Shown: piece after piece, positions 1-8,406 of the stretch
Layout: every line of letters begins with the position of its first letter
How positions within the stretch are numbered: the stretch's first letter is position 1
Origin: Marinosulfonomonas sp.
GTDB lineage: Bacteria > Pseudomonadota > Alphaproteobacteria > Rhodobacterales > Rhodobacteraceae
Length of the DNA stretch: 21,802 nt
NCBI GenBank assembly: GCA_019090845.1
Contig: JAHRVD010000248.1
Span: forward strand, 1-21,802
Reading direction: 5' to 3'
Notes under the pieces: model-generated
The model's database searches: none
Told to the model about the DNA's origin: nothing
The model's input: only the letters and a program-made list of their open reading frames with translations
Made by a program: the position numbers and the translations under genes

Positions 1-489
1 ATCCGCAGCCCCAAGAGCCGCCACAATCTGTTCGGCCCGCACGGCGTCTTTTTCGTGCTGATTGTGCGGCTTGGCCTGACTTAGAACACCCGCGCCAGGC
101 ATCAGGCCCGGCACTATTTCATCGGCTGATTTAAGGGTGAAACCTGCACCTTCAAAGATCGTCATAATGGCGCGTAATGCGCCATCGTCACCCGCCTTAA
201 TCGCCTTGGCGATGGTTGCCGCAAAGGGGGCGGTCAAACTGTCAATCTGGGCCGGATCAATGGGGGGGCGCTGCACATGTCCGGCCAGACAAAGATCGGT
301 GATGCCGCGAGCCGTCAGGTCTGCCAGCAAGCTGCCAAGATGCTCAATCCGGAAATGGATTTTTGCAGCGTTTGGAATTTCCGCCGGAAACCCGTCTAAT
401 TGGACAATCAGCGGGGGGTGCCCCAAAGCTGAAAGATGGCGATACAGGATATTTGGCAGAGCACCTTCACCGGCAATAATTGCAAGCAC
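1..489 (-). CDS. lpxI: UDP-2,3-diacylglucosamine diphosphatase LpxI, N-terminal 163 residues (gene runs off the left edge)
   Basis: LpxI hydrolyses UDP-2,3-diacylglucosamine to lipid X and UMP in lipid A synthesis at the inner membrane. It replaces LpxH in many alphaproteobacteria. The reading frame is open from a GTG at 489 to the window edge. It begins with LAIIAGEGALPNIL, the glycine-rich start typical of the DUF1009/LpxI N-terminal domain, and contains LCLAGHVQRP, IKAGDDGALRAI and the PGAGVLSQAKP segment. The catalytic C-terminal domain, with its metal-binding aspartate, lies outside the window and cannot be judged. The GTG start is chosen because AGGGGG lies 7-8 bases upstream and the protein then starts directly at the conserved strand. 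It begins 10 bases after the lpxA stop, so it is almost certainly in the same transcript. Identity is from sequence recognition; function follows from the family. Confidence 0.92.
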   Translation of the reverse strand, partial: MLAIIAGEGALPNILYRHLSALGHPPLIVQLDGFPAEIPNAAKIHFRIEHLGSLLADLTARGITDLCLAGHVQRPPIDPAQIDSLTAPFAATIAKAIKAGDDGALRAIMTIFEGAGFTLKSADEIVPGLMPGAGVLSQAKPHNQHEKDAVRAEQIVAALGAAD

Positions 490-499
490 GCGCCACCCC

Positions 500-1300
500 C
501 TAACCCGGTGTCAGGAAAGACCGGTCTGATCCGGCAAGCACGAAATCGACAATCTCCCGGACATAATCATTTTCGGTATCACTGGCCAACCGGCGGGCCC
601 GATCCTGAAAGGCACCCTCGCCCTGCGCCAGCGACTGAAACGCGGCCCTGAGTGCTGTAATGTCGCTACGGGCAACGCCGCGCCGTTTCAGGCCAACCAG
701 GTTCAGCCCGTCCAGAATGCCGCGTGGCCCCTGCACCAGCCCGTGCGGGATCACATCGTTGGTGACCATCGTCACCGCGCCAATGATCGCGCCTGCGCCG
801 ACCCGGACAAACTGATGTACACCCGACAGGCCACCGATGATGACATCGTTGCCAATAATACAATGGCCCGCCAATGCGGACTGGTTGGCCATCACAACGC
901 GATCACCCACCTGTGCATCATGGCCCACATGCGCCCCCGTCATAAACAGGCAATCATCGCCAACCGTGGTGACACCACCACCGCCCTCGGTGCCCACATT
1001 CAGCGTCGCGCCTTCGCGGATACGATTGCGCTGGCCAATGACCAAACGCGTGTTTTCACCCCGAAATTTAAGATCCTGCGGAATTTCACCCACGACCGCA
1101 AAGGGGAATACAACTGTTTGGGCACCAATCTCGGTTTTGCCGGTCACAACGCAGTGGCTTTTTAGCTCGACATTGGCGTGCAGAACCACCTCTGCCCCAA
1201 CCGTGCAAAATGGCCCGACCTTACAACCGGCAGAAATAACTGCGCCCGCTTCAACAACAGCGTTTGGGTGAACGAATGCTTTGGCATCAACGCTCATCAT
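500..1300 (-). CDS. lpxA: Acyl-ACP--UDP-N-acetylglucosamine O-acyltransferase LpxA
   Basis: LpxA catalyses the first step of lipid A synthesis, moving a 3-hydroxyacyl chain from acyl carrier protein to the 3-OH of UDP-GlcNAc in the cytosol. The 266-residue product matches the usual length of about 262. Its N-terminal two thirds show the hexapeptide repeats of a left-handed beta-helix. The QDLKFRGE segment near residue 75 and AHVGHDAQVGD at 123-133 are diagnostic, with H127 aligning with the catalytic histidine (His125 in E. coli). The C-terminal helical part is present. Two ATG codons stand side by side at 1300 and 1297, so either could be used. AGGA lies just upstream inside the end of fabZ. 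The fabZ stop at 1301-1303 directly abuts this start, which implies translational coupling. lpxI follows 10 bases downstream. Confidence 0.97.
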   Translation of the reverse strand: MMSVDAKAFVHPNAVVEAGAVISAGCKVGPFCTVGAEVVLHANVELKSHCVVTGKTEIGAQTVVFPFAVVGEIPQDLKFRGENTRLVIGQRNRIREGATLNVGTEGGGGVTTVGDDCLFMTGAHVGHDAQVGDRVVMANQSALAGHCIIGNDVIIGGLSGVHQFVRVGAGAIIGAVTMVTNDVIPHGLVQGPRGILDGLNLVGLKRRGVARSDITALRAAFQSLAQGEGAFQDRARRLASDTENDYVREIVDFVLAGSDRSFLTPG

Positions 1301-1759
1301 TCAGTCCTGTGTCAGGTCCATCATTGCAGTAAATTCGGCTTCTGCGGCCAACTCTCCATCAACTTCGGCGCGGCCATGGAATTTCCAGATTTTCCCGCCG
1401 CCCCGCTTAGTCGTAATGGACAGTTTCAACACGTCACCGGGCACGACCTTGCGGCGAAACTTGCACCGGTCGATCGACATGAAATACATCAGCATATCCT
1501 TGTCGGCCAGATCAAGCGCAACACCCACCAGCACACCAGCGGTCTGGGCCATTGCTTCGACGATTGTGACACCCGGCATGATCGGCGTACCGGGGAAATG
1601 GCCCTGAAAATGGGGCTCGTTGAAGGTTACATTCTTGATGCCCACAGCCGAAGTCTGACCGTCGATCTGCTCGACCCGGTCAACCAGAAGAAACGGATAA
1701 CGATGCGGTAATATTCGCTGAATGAGGTCTATATCAGCCGTTGTCTTATCAGAACTCAT
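1301..1759 (-). CDS. fabZ: 3-hydroxyacyl-[acyl-carrier-protein] dehydratase FabZ
   Basis: FabZ dehydrates 3-hydroxyacyl-ACP in fatty acid elongation and competes with the Lpx acyltransferases for the same acyl-ACP pool, which explains its place beside lpxA. The 152-residue protein is a single hot-dog domain. It has [14 protein letters not shown] at 16-29 and the active-site helix [19 protein letters not shown] with H54 and E68 as the catalytic pair. The ATG at 1759 has a strong ribosome site, AAGGGG, 6-7 bases upstream. It follows ompH after 64 bases; other proteobacteria often have lpxD here, and it is absent. The stop codon abuts the lpxA start. Confidence 0.97.
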   Translation of the reverse strand: MSSDKTTADIDLIQRILPHRYPFLLVDRVEQIDGQTSAVGIKNVTFNEPHFQGHFPGTPIMPGVTIVEAMAQTAGVLVGVALDLADKDMLMYFMSIDRCKFRRKVVPGDVLKLSITTKRGGGKIWKFHGRAEVDGELAAEAEFTAMMDLTQD

Positions 1760-1823
1760 TCAATTCCCCTTTGATTGCATTTGTTGGTTATCAATTCATC
1801 GGGTTTGGCACAAGTCGGCGCTG

Positions 1824-2408
1824 TCACTCGTGCGCGGTTGGTTGGGTCGTGCCGCTGTCGTCAGGTGATGTGTTTGCGCCACCGGGCTGAGCGGCGTTAA
1901 TACGACCAATTACTTCGTCGGTAATGTCGATACTGTCTGCCGACAACAAAACGTCGCGCCGCTCCAATATCAGCAACGCGCCGCGCTCATTCCCAATAGC
2001 GGATAAAATCGGAGAGATCGCCTCAACAAATGCCCGCCGATCGTTTTCGCGCAGCGTCTGCAATGCCCTTTGCTTTGCGTCCTGTTCATCGCGAATTCGT
2101 TGCACTTTTTGGTCGAATGTATCCGCAAGCGCGCGAAATTCGGTTGCCGGCAGCGTCGCCCTTTTTTTGGTCAGACTTTGTTCTTCTGCCTCAAGTTCCG
2201 CCTCTATCCGCCGGTTTTCGCTTACCAATTCCTGCAGGCGCATTTCCAATTCCGCACCAATCCTCTGGCCGGCAAGACTGGCACCATAAACCCGGTCACT
2301 GTCAATTGTCAGGATGGGACTGACAGCCACGCCAAGGTCCTGCCCGGACACCGGATGGCCGACCAAAACCATCACCGCCAAACACAATGTCGCGCACCAG
2401 CGGGCCAT
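1824..2408 (-). CDS. OmpH/Skp-family periplasmic chaperone
   Basis: Skp-like proteins are periplasmic holdases that carry unfolded outer-membrane proteins to the BAM complex. The 194-residue product has an N-terminal signal peptide (hydrophobic CLAVMVLVGHPV, probable cleavage near residue 22-23). A short strand, AVSPILTIDSDRVY, follows. Next comes a long charged helical region rich in E, K, R and Q, about residues 55-125, which would form the coiled-coil tentacle. Then comes the family-typical ALLILERRDVLLSADSIDIT, and a low-complexity Pro/Thr/Asp tail. It starts 2 bases after the bamA stop, so the two are co-transcribed and their roles fit together. Sequence similarity within this family is low, and the assignment rests on architecture plus position. 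Confidence 0.88.
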   Translation of the reverse strand: MARWCATLCLAVMVLVGHPVSGQDLGVAVSPILTIDSDRVYGASLAGQRIGAELEMRLQELVSENRRIEAELEAEEQSLTKKRATLPATEFRALADTFDQKVQRIRDEQDAKQRALQTLRENDRRAFVEAISPILSAIGNERGALLILERRDVLLSADSIDITDEVIGRINAAQPGGANTSPDDSGTTQPTAHE

Positions 2409-2410
2409 CG

Positions 2411-4750
2411 TTAGAACTGCGTCGAGACTGTCAGATTGAAATTCTGCGTTTCGTCGTAAGGTTCTTTCTTGATCGGGCGCGAAAAGTTGAACCGAAGCGG
2501 TCCAATCGGCGTTTCCCAGAAAATTGAGATCCCCGCCGATGATCGCAAATGCAGACTATCGTCAATCGCACCGCCAAGGGTGTCATCCAGCCCCCATACG
2601 GTACCCACGTCCAAAAAGACGCCGCCCTTAATGCCGTATTCCTCTGGCAAACCTAATGGGAAATCAGCCTCAAATCGTGCGGCGGCAAAATAGTTCCCGC
2701 CAAGCGCATCTTCGTTCAAAGCCCCTGTGTCGCGCGGACCCAGACCGGACGGTGCGAAACCGCGCATCTGGCTGGAAGACAGGAAAAACCGTTCCGTCAA
2801 CCGGCTGTTGCCACCGCTCTTGAATAGCGCACCTCCCTCAATGGTCGCGCGCAAAGTTACCTCTTCGTTCATTATTTGCTTTTGATAGGACGCAATTGCA
2901 GTGGATTTGACGAATGATCCGCCGCCATCCTGTGACCCGAAATCCTGCGAAAAACGCAGCAATATACCGGAAGTCGGGCTAAGCCCCGCGCGTCGGGTAT
3001 CATAACTGTAACTATACCCAATGGATGTGCCAAGCACATCGCCGGTTGCCGCTTCGCTCAACAAGATCGTCGAAGAACCCGGATCAACATTAAATATTTT
3101 GTCGCTGGAAACAGCCAAGTTCACACCCAAGCGACCATTTTCGCTGACCGGAAATTCAAACCCGGGCCGGAAAAGGAAACTGCGCGTGTTATAATCGGTA
3201 TAGTCGTATTCCGTCTCACGATACTGTCCCGTAAAACTGAACTTCAGATCGCGTCCCAGAAAATATGGTTCGACAAAGGTTATTCCGCCGCTGGTATTAT
3301 CCAACCCTGCGGTGATATCCACATTCAGCGTCTGGCCCCGTCCCAATAGATTTTTTTCGCTGAAGTTGGCCGTTAATCCAAGCCCCCCGGACGTTTCGTA
3401 AGATGCCCCAAACCCCAAAGAACCTGTCAGGCCTTCTTCGACTTCCACATCAACGATCACCTGATCATCATCTGTGCCGCCGCGCGCCCGGACATCTGAT
3501 GCTGTAAACAGACCAAGTGCACGAATACGCTCTGCAGCTTCGCGAATTTCGCGTGGATTGAACGTATCGCCCTCGACAGTGCGGAACTGGCGCCGGATCA
3601 CCTTATCCAGCGTGGTAACATTGCCCTCGATGTCGATGCGTTCAACAAATACGCGCGCGCCTTTGACCAAAGCAAACTCGACATCCAGTGTCAGATCACG
3701 ATCATTGCGGCTTACCCGTGGTTCGACCCGTAAAAGCGACAAACCTTTGCGCAAAGCCAGCCGTTCAAGCCGGGCAATCGAGTGGTCCACCAACTGCGGC
3801 GTATAGACCTGACCGCTGCGCATTCGCACCTCTCGGTCAAATTCATCGGCATCTGCTTCAGCAATCTCGCTGACGGTGCTTACCGCGCCAATTGTAAATT
3901 TCTGCCCTTCACGCACATTAAACGTAATGAAAAACGCATTACGTTCGCGCGAGAATTCTGACGTGACGGACAATATTTGAAAATCGACATACCCACGCGA
4001 CTGATAGAAATCGCTAAGCAATTGTTTATCAAAAGCAATCCGGTCAGCAACATATGTATCCTGTTTGATAATCTGGCGCAGCAGGCCGGCTTGTTTAGAA
4101 CCCATGACCCGACGCAACCGCCGGTCCGAATATATCCGGTTGCCGACAAAGGATAGCCGTTCAATCTCGGAACCGCGCCCCTCGCGAACTTCAAACACCA
4201 GATCAACACGGTTGTCGCTGCGACGAATGATTTTGGGTGTGACGGCCGCTGCAAACCGGCCCTGCGCCTGATAGGCCTGAGCCAGTGCAGATGCATCCCG
4301 CTCGACCTGAATCGTGCTGTAGACGCGACGCGGTTTTGAAGTGATTATTTCCAGCGCTGCCTCATCATCAATGCGCTTGTTGCCTTCGACGCTTATCACA
4401 TTGATGGTCGGATTTTCCACAACCCGGATCAGCAGTCGCCCGCCCTGAGGAACAAATTCAACGTTTTCAAACAGCCCGGAGTCAACAACCCGCTGATATG
4501 CGGCGTTCAGTTCAAACGCGGAAATACTGCGTCCGGTTTGAATTCTGGCGTAGCGCAGGATTGATTGTGTCTCGATACGCTGGTTGCCGGTCACAGCCAC
4601 AGATTTAATACTGTAATCTTGTGCAGACACCGGTGTCGTCGCGATTATGGATACCGCGCAAAACATAAGGAAAAATATAAGTGTCAGCCGATGCAAAAAG
4701 CCTGACTTAACAAAATTACTCTTTGCCACACAGGCGACGTGATCGTGCAT
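2411..4750 (-). CDS. bamA: Outer membrane protein assembly factor BamA
   Basis: BamA is the Omp85 channel that inserts beta-barrel proteins into the outer membrane. From the ATG at 4750 it is 779 residues. It has a signal peptide with hydrophobic core LTLIFFLMFCAVSIIATTP and probable cleavage after VSA at 43. Tandem POTRA domains follow to about residue 390 (the first begins YSIKSVAVTGNQRIETQSIL). The C-terminal part is a 16-strand barrel ending in the aromatic LTVSTQF. The conserved loop-6 motif appears as MRGF at 662-665. An in-frame TTG at 4768 would add six residues (preceded by MFGLGP); I prefer the ATG because it gives an ordinary signal peptide, but the start is not certain. A possible promoter lies just upstream. 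Neighbours are rseP and a small membrane protein upstream and the Skp-like chaperone downstream. Confidence 0.96.
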   Translation of the reverse strand: MHDHVACVAKSNFVKSGFLHRLTLIFFLMFCAVSIIATTPVSAQDYSIKSVAVTGNQRIETQSILRYARIQTGRSISAFELNAAYQRVVDSGLFENVEFVPQGGRLLIRVVENPTINVISVEGNKRIDDEAALEIITSKPRRVYSTIQVERDASALAQAYQAQGRFAAAVTPKIIRRSDNRVDLVFEVREGRGSEIERLSFVGNRIYSDRRLRRVMGSKQAGLLRQIIKQDTYVADRIAFDKQLLSDFYQSRGYVDFQILSVTSEFSRERNAFFITFNVREGQKFTIGAVSTVSEIAEADADEFDREVRMRSGQVYTPQLVDHSIARLERLALRKGLSLLRVEPRVSRNDRDLTLDVEFALVKGARVFVERIDIEGNVTTLDKVIRRQFRTVEGDTFNPREIREAAERIRALGLFTASDVRARGGTDDDQVIVDVEVEEGLTGSLGFGASYETSGGLGLTANFSEKNLLGRGQTLNVDITAGLDNTSGGITFVEPYFLGRDLKFSFTGQYRETEYDYTDYNTRSFLFRPGFEFPVSENGRLGVNLAVSSDKIFNVDPGSSTILLSEAATGDVLGTSIGYSYSYDTRRAGLSPTSGILLRFSQDFGSQDGGGSFVKSTAIASYQKQIMNEEVTLRATIEGGALFKSGGNSRLTERFFLSSSQMRGFAPSGLGPRDTGALNEDALGGNYFAAARFEADFPLGLPEEYGIKGGVFLDVGTVWGLDDTLGGAIDDSLHLRSSAGISIFWETPIGPLRFNFSRPIKKEPYDETQNFNLTVSTQF

Positions 4751-4783
4751 AGGCCCCAATCCAAACAAACATCCGTTAGATGT

Positions 4784-4812
4784 TGACTATCGGGATTGGG
4801 CGACCTTGTCAA
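4784..4812 (-). promoter_or_regulatory. Possible sigma-70-type promoter ahead of bamA
   Basis: On the minus strand a perfect TTGACA (4812-4807) is followed after 17 bases by TAGTCA (4789-4784), a weak match to the -10 consensus. The spacing is ideal and the site lies 16-34 bases before the candidate bamA starts, inside the gap after the small upstream gene. It could give bamA transcription independent of the long cluster. It rests on motif matching only. Confidence 0.35.
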
Positions 4813-4881
4813 AAGACGAAAATGGGGTTGGGGTGTCGGGACGTTTGGCGATTAAATCAGCGAAATACGTGCTTTTTTACC

Positions 4882-5007
4882 TTACAGCGAACCCAGATAG
4901 GCACCAAGCAGCAATGCAACGGCAATCGTGCCAAAATACAGGAACCGATCCCAGTTGAGATCAAACAAAAGCGTTAAGCCCCGATAGCCAGTCTGTATAG
5001 TTTGCAT
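4882..5007 (-). CDS. Small membrane protein of 41 residues between rseP and bamA
   Basis: This short gene encodes 41 residues ending in TAA. The N-terminal half is MQTIQTGYRGLTLLFDLN, then WDR, then an uninterrupted hydrophobic stretch from F22 to the C-terminus (FLYFGTIAVALLLGAYLGSL) that would form one membrane helix. No recognised domain is present. The WDR charge cluster just before the helix and the small C-terminal residues look like a tail-anchored miniprotein. It lies on the same strand as rseP and bamA, 91 bases after the former and about 130 before the latter, in what would otherwise be a 330-base gap. The ribosome site is weak (GGGA about 9 bases upstream). I have the impression that similar short ORFs occur in other Rhodobacteraceae, but I cannot confirm it here. 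Function unknown; an accessory role in envelope protein quality control is a guess from position. Confidence 0.7.
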   Translation of the reverse strand: MQTIQTGYRGLTLLFDLNWDRFLYFGTIAVALLLGAYLGSL

Positions 5008-5042
5008 CGAACTAATCCCAGGATGTTTCCTACTACCTGAAA

Positions 5043-5085
5043 TTAACCCGGACATTATGTCATCACTAAGGCATTCTTAACCCGG
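5043..5085. repeat. Pair of TTAACCCGG direct repeats between rseP and the small gene
   Basis: The nine-base word TTAACCCGG occurs at 5043-5051 and 5077-5085, with start points 34 bases apart. Both copies lie in the 91-base gap between the rseP stop and the small downstream gene. The TTAACC core resembles a CtrA half-site, but the standard spaced arrangement (TTAA-N7-TTAA) is not seen. It may be a protein-binding pair or chance. Confidence 0.4.
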
Positions 5086-5098
5086 TTTTGCGATATAT

Positions 5099-6433
5099 TC
5101 AGGGGCAAAACAGATCATTTGAAAGCGCAAAAACCATCAATCCCAACAACAATGCCATGCCAATTGTCATCAAAATACGCATCGCCCCGTCACTGGGCGG
5201 GCGTCCAACAACCGCTTCGTAGGCATGAAACACCAGATGACCCCCATCCAGCACCGGAATTGGAAACAGGTTAAGAAAACCAACGGCCGTAGACAGGACC
5301 GCGATAAACCAGATGAAATTGCTTATCCCCTGACTGGCCACCTCGCCCGAGGTTTGGGCAATGCCAATCGGACCGCGCAGATTACAGCTGGAAATTGACC
5401 CCACGACCACATGGTAAAGGCCCGAAACGCTGGATTGCACGACGAAATAGGTCTGCTGGGCGCCTTGAGAAATTGATTGCCACAGGCCCGGTGTTTGGGT
5501 TGCCGGTTTGAATAACATGCCCCCGGTAATGCCGATAAGCCAACGTGTCTCAAAGCCACCATCTGCCAGCGGTAAATCCATTCGACGCGGTTGCAACGGT
5601 AACGCCAACGTGGCGCCATCGCGCCAGATTTCCAGTTTTAGTTCGGCCCCGTCTGACGCGCCGACATAACTGCGCAACTCAGAAAACGCATTCATTTCAA
5701 TGCCATCGACACTGACAATCACGTCTCCGGCCTTCAGGTCCGCATCAATCGCTGCAGATCCGGGCGTGACGCCGCCAATCATTGCCGGATAGGGAACTGG
5801 GGCCGAGACCGTTATTTCACGCCCGTCACGAAGCACAGTGTAATCCAGCAGCGGTGCGACAGGCAGGTTTGCGACGTAGTCGCCAAAATCCTCAAGCGCC
5901 GGGGTTTTCACCCCCTCAATTTCCAGTATTTCGTCGCCCGACTGCAATTCCTGCAGATAGGGAACCGGGCGCAGCTCATCTATGGTCAGCGGGTCAGTGG
6001 CCACCCCGCGAAAAGCAATAACCGCGCCAAAAACCAGCACTGACAGAATAAAGTTGAACACCGGCCCTGCGGCAACCGTGACTGCGCGCGCCCAAAGGGG
6101 GGCGGAATGCATAGTGTGGCGGCGCTGATCATCGCTCATCGCCTCTATCGCCAGTGTGTCTTTGCTGCTGGCCGCACTCGCATCGCCAAGAAACTTGACG
6201 TAGCCGCCAAAGGGCAAGGCCGCCAACTGCCATCGGGTACCGTGTTTGTCAAAACGGGACCAGATGACCGGGCCAAACCCAAGGGAAAACACCTCGGCGT
6301 GGATGCCTGACCAGCGACCAACAATGTAATGCCCATATTCATGCACCGCGATGATAATCAGCAGTGCGACCAGAAAAGTTGCAATCGTGAAAAGCAAACC
6401 GCCAAACGACGGGATCAGGTTAACAAATTCCAA
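5099..6433 (-). CDS. rseP: RIP metalloprotease RseP (site-2 protease)
   Basis: RseP is an inner-membrane zinc protease that cleaves membrane-embedded anti-sigma factors and remnant signal peptides in envelope stress control. The 444-residue product has the zinc motif HEYGH at 31-35 in the first membrane helix. It has the substrate-binding GGYVKFLGD region, one or two PDZ domains in the middle (TPGSAAIDADLKAGDVIVSV is a PDZ core), and the second active-site motif LDGGH at 395-399 with the third zinc ligand, followed by the last membrane helices. Start: a TTG at 6433 with GAGG 7 bases upstream, 9 bases after dxr. No ATG or GTG start upstream of the HEYGH helix fits. Position between dxr and bamA is standard for the group. 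Confidence 0.95.
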   Translation of the reverse strand: MEFVNLIPSFGGLLFTIATFLVALLIIIAVHEYGHYIVGRWSGIHAEVFSLGFGPVIWSRFDKHGTRWQLAALPFGGYVKFLGDASAASSKDTLAIEAMSDDQRRHTMHSAPLWARAVTVAAGPVFNFILSVLVFGAVIAFRGVATDPLTIDELRPVPYLQELQSGDEILEIEGVKTPALEDFGDYVANLPVAPLLDYTVLRDGREITVSAPVPYPAMIGGVTPGSAAIDADLKAGDVIVSVDGIEMNAFSELRSYVGASDGAELKLEIWRDGATLALPLQPRRMDLPLADGGFETRWLIGITGGMLFKPATQTPGLWQSISQGAQQTYFVVQSSVSGLYHVVVGSISSCNLRGPIGIAQTSGEVASQGISNFIWFIAVLSTAVGFLNLFPIPVLDGGHLVFHAYEAVVGRPPSDGAMRILMTIGMALLLGLMVFALSNDLFCP

Positions 6434-6442
6434 ACTCGGGCC

Positions 6443-7615
6443 TCATTGGTTTATTGCACTGATCATTTCACCTGCACGTATACGCGCCAGATGGTCAGTT
6501 TGGGTGACGTTATCAAGGGTAAAGGCGGCATCATTAAGGCTCGGTTCCGCTGACATCTTAGCCAGCGTGTCCTCGACTATATCGGCCATGTCAAGAAAAC
6601 CGATCTGCTTTGAAATGAACGCATCCAGCGCGATTTCTTTGGCCGCGTTGAATACCGCGCCGGCCATACCACCGCTTGCCATCACCTCGCGCGCCAGACG
6701 CAGGGCGGGAAAACGTTCTTCGTCCGGGTTTTCAAACCGCAACTGTCCGATCCGCGCCAAATCAAGGCGATCAACCGGTAAAGGCGCACGTTCCGGCCAG
6801 TTCAGGGCAAAGCCGATTGCGTGGCGCATATCGGGCGCCCCGAGATGCGCCATCAGCGCTCCGTCGTTAAAACCTACCAGCGCATGGATCAGACTTTCCG
6901 GGTGCACCAGCACCTCTATCTGTTCTGGCTCAAAGCCGAAAAACTCTTTTGTTTCGATGACTTCCAGCGCTTTGTTAAACATAGAGGCACTGTCGATCGT
7001 AATCCGTTGTCCCATCACCCAGTTGGGATGGTTCAGCGCCTGTTCCAGTGTTGCCTTGGCCAGCTTACCGACAGGCCATTCGCGAAACGGGCCACCGGAT
7101 GCGGTAATAATTACCCGCTCGACCGCCCGTTTGTCTTCGCCAATCAACGCCTGAAATACCGCCGAATGTTCGCTGTCCACCGGCAGGATCGTCGCGCTGT
7201 GCTTTTTCGCCGTGGCCGTAATCAAGGGACCAGCCGTCACCAGACTTTCCTTGTTGGCCAGAGCAAGAACCTTGCCCTGCTCAAGTGCCGCCAGCCCCGG
7301 CGCCAAGCCGGCCGCCCCCACGATCGCCGACATGGTCCAGTCCGCCGGCAACCTGGCAGCAGCGGTAATGGCATCCGCCCCGGCGGCAACCGTTACCTTG
7401 CTGCCCGCCAATGCCTGTTTAAGATCCTGGTAACAGTCGTCATGGGCCGTCACCGCAACCTCGGCCCCGAAAGTCAGGGCATCTTTGGCCAGTTGCGCCA
7501 CGTTGCGCCCGCCGCTAAGTGCCACAACCTGAAAATCGCCCGGCCGACGCCCAATCAGATCAAGCGTGTTCTGCCCGATCGAGCCGGTCGCACCAAATAT
7601 CGAGACCCGCCGCAT
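6443..7615 (-). CDS. dxr: 1-deoxy-D-xylulose-5-phosphate reductoisomerase
   Basis: Dxr converts DXP to 2-C-methyl-D-erythritol 4-phosphate with NADPH, the committed step of the MEP isoprenoid pathway. Its products feed the neighbouring uppS. The 390-residue protein has the NADPH-binding GATGSIG at 8-14, NKESL at 121-125, the metal-binding PVDSEHSAVFQ with D147 and E149, TASGGPFRE near 171, and NKALEVIE with the third metal ligand E218. Length matches the family (about 390-400). The ATG at 7615 shares its first base with the cdsA stop codon (TGATG), so translation is probably coupled. rseP follows after 9 bases. Confidence 0.97.
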   Translation of the reverse strand: MRRVSIFGATGSIGQNTLDLIGRRPGDFQVVALSGGRNVAQLAKDALTFGAEVAVTAHDDCYQDLKQALAGSKVTVAAGADAITAAARLPADWTMSAIVGAAGLAPGLAALEQGKVLALANKESLVTAGPLITATAKKHSATILPVDSEHSAVFQALIGEDKRAVERVIITASGGPFREWPVGKLAKATLEQALNHPNWVMGQRITIDSASMFNKALEVIETKEFFGFEPEQIEVLVHPESLIHALVGFNDGALMAHLGAPDMRHAIGFALNWPERAPLPVDRLDLARIGQLRFENPDEERFPALRLAREVMASGGMAGAVFNAAKEIALDAFISKQIGFLDMADIVEDTLAKMSAEPSLNDAAFTLDNVTQTDHLARIRAGEMISAINQ

Positions 7616-8406
7616 CAGCCCGCCACCGGCCAGCCACCAACCATAATCCAGACGATATAAGAGGCAGCAAGTGCCGCGATCATCCCGTCAAACCGATCCA
7701 GAAACCCGCCATGTCCGGGTAACAGGCCAGAGCTGTCCTTGACCCCGGAGCGACGCTTGATCGCACTTTCAGCAATGTCGCCCAATTGCGAGGCGAAGGC
7801 CAAAATGACCGCCACAATGGCAATAACCACCCCAAACCGGGGTTCGGCAAAGGGCACGCTAATTATCGCCGCACCGATCCAGCCACCAACGGTGCCCGAC
7901 CATGTTTTCTTTGGGCTCACTTTGGGCCAGAACTTCGGGCCACCAACGAAACGGCCAACAAAATACCCAGCCACATCCGTCATGACGACGACCGCGACGA
8001 CGAGCAAAAGAATGCTCAATCCCAATTGCGTTCGAATGACAAAGGCGGATATCGCCCCAACAAATATTATGGGCGCATAAAACAAAAATATCACCCGGCC
8101 CTTGTTCAACCACAAAACACCAATCACACCGGTTGCCAGCAAAAGAAGCCAGACAGATTGGAAGGCCAGACCATTGATAAGTAACACAGAAACACCAGTC
8201 AGGGCAGACAACGCCTGCGCGGCGGTCATCTGATCGGGCGACAGCATACGCACCAGTTCCCAGATCATCACGCCAGCCAGCATCGCCACCAGAATATTCA
8301 GCCAGACGCCGCCCATCACGATAGCCCCAAGGCCAATTGCCGCGATAATCAGTCCTGAAAACAGGCGGGCGCGCAGATCATCCCATTTTCGGGCGCGAAC
8401 GTTCAT
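7615..8406 (-). CDS. cdsA: Phosphatidate cytidylyltransferase (CDP-diglyceride synthase)
   Basis: CdsA makes CDP-diacylglycerol from phosphatidate and CTP at the inner membrane, the precursor of all major phospholipids. The 263-residue product has about seven or eight hydrophobic segments. The family signature lies near the C-terminus, at about 214-240: [14 protein letters not shown] then [13 protein letters not shown], with the conserved Asp residues present. The start is placed at the ATG at 8406, which overlaps the uppS stop as ATGA. The reading frame stays open a further 17 codons into uppS but that extension is not plausible. The stop overlaps the dxr start by one base. Confidence 0.95.
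   Translation of the reverse strand: MNVRARKWDDLRARLFSGLIIAAIGLGAIVMGGVWLNILVAMLAGVMIWELVRMLSPDQMTAAQALSALTGVSVLLINGLAFQSVWLLLLATGVIGVLWLNKGRVIFLFYAPIIFVGAISAFVIRTQLGLSILLLVVAVVVMTDVAGYFVGRFVGGPKFWPKVSPKKTWSGTVGGWIGAAIISVPFAEPRFGVVIAIVAVILAFASQLGDIAESAIKRRSGVKDSSGLLPGHGGFLDRFDGMIAALAASYIVWIMVGGWPVAG

Noticed and set aside
743..1271. Two overlapping plus-strand frames of 140-144 codons opposite lpxA
   Set aside because: They are shadows of the lpxA hexapeptide repeats; no ribosome site or recognisable protein.
4780..4977. Plus-strand frame of 65 codons between bamA and rseP
   Set aside because: It overlaps the far more convincing 41-residue membrane gene on the other strand and shows no domain or ribosome site.
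6351..7154. Plus-strand open frame of 267 codons opposite rseP and dxr
   Set aside because: It lies wholly antisense to two clearly recognised genes, and its Ser/Arg/Ala-rich translation has no domain. Long antisense frames are common in GC-rich genes with biased third positions.
6821..7660. Plus-strand open frame of 279 codons opposite dxr and the end of cdsA
   Set aside because: Antisense to confident genes; the translation is Arg/Gln/His-rich and resembles no family.
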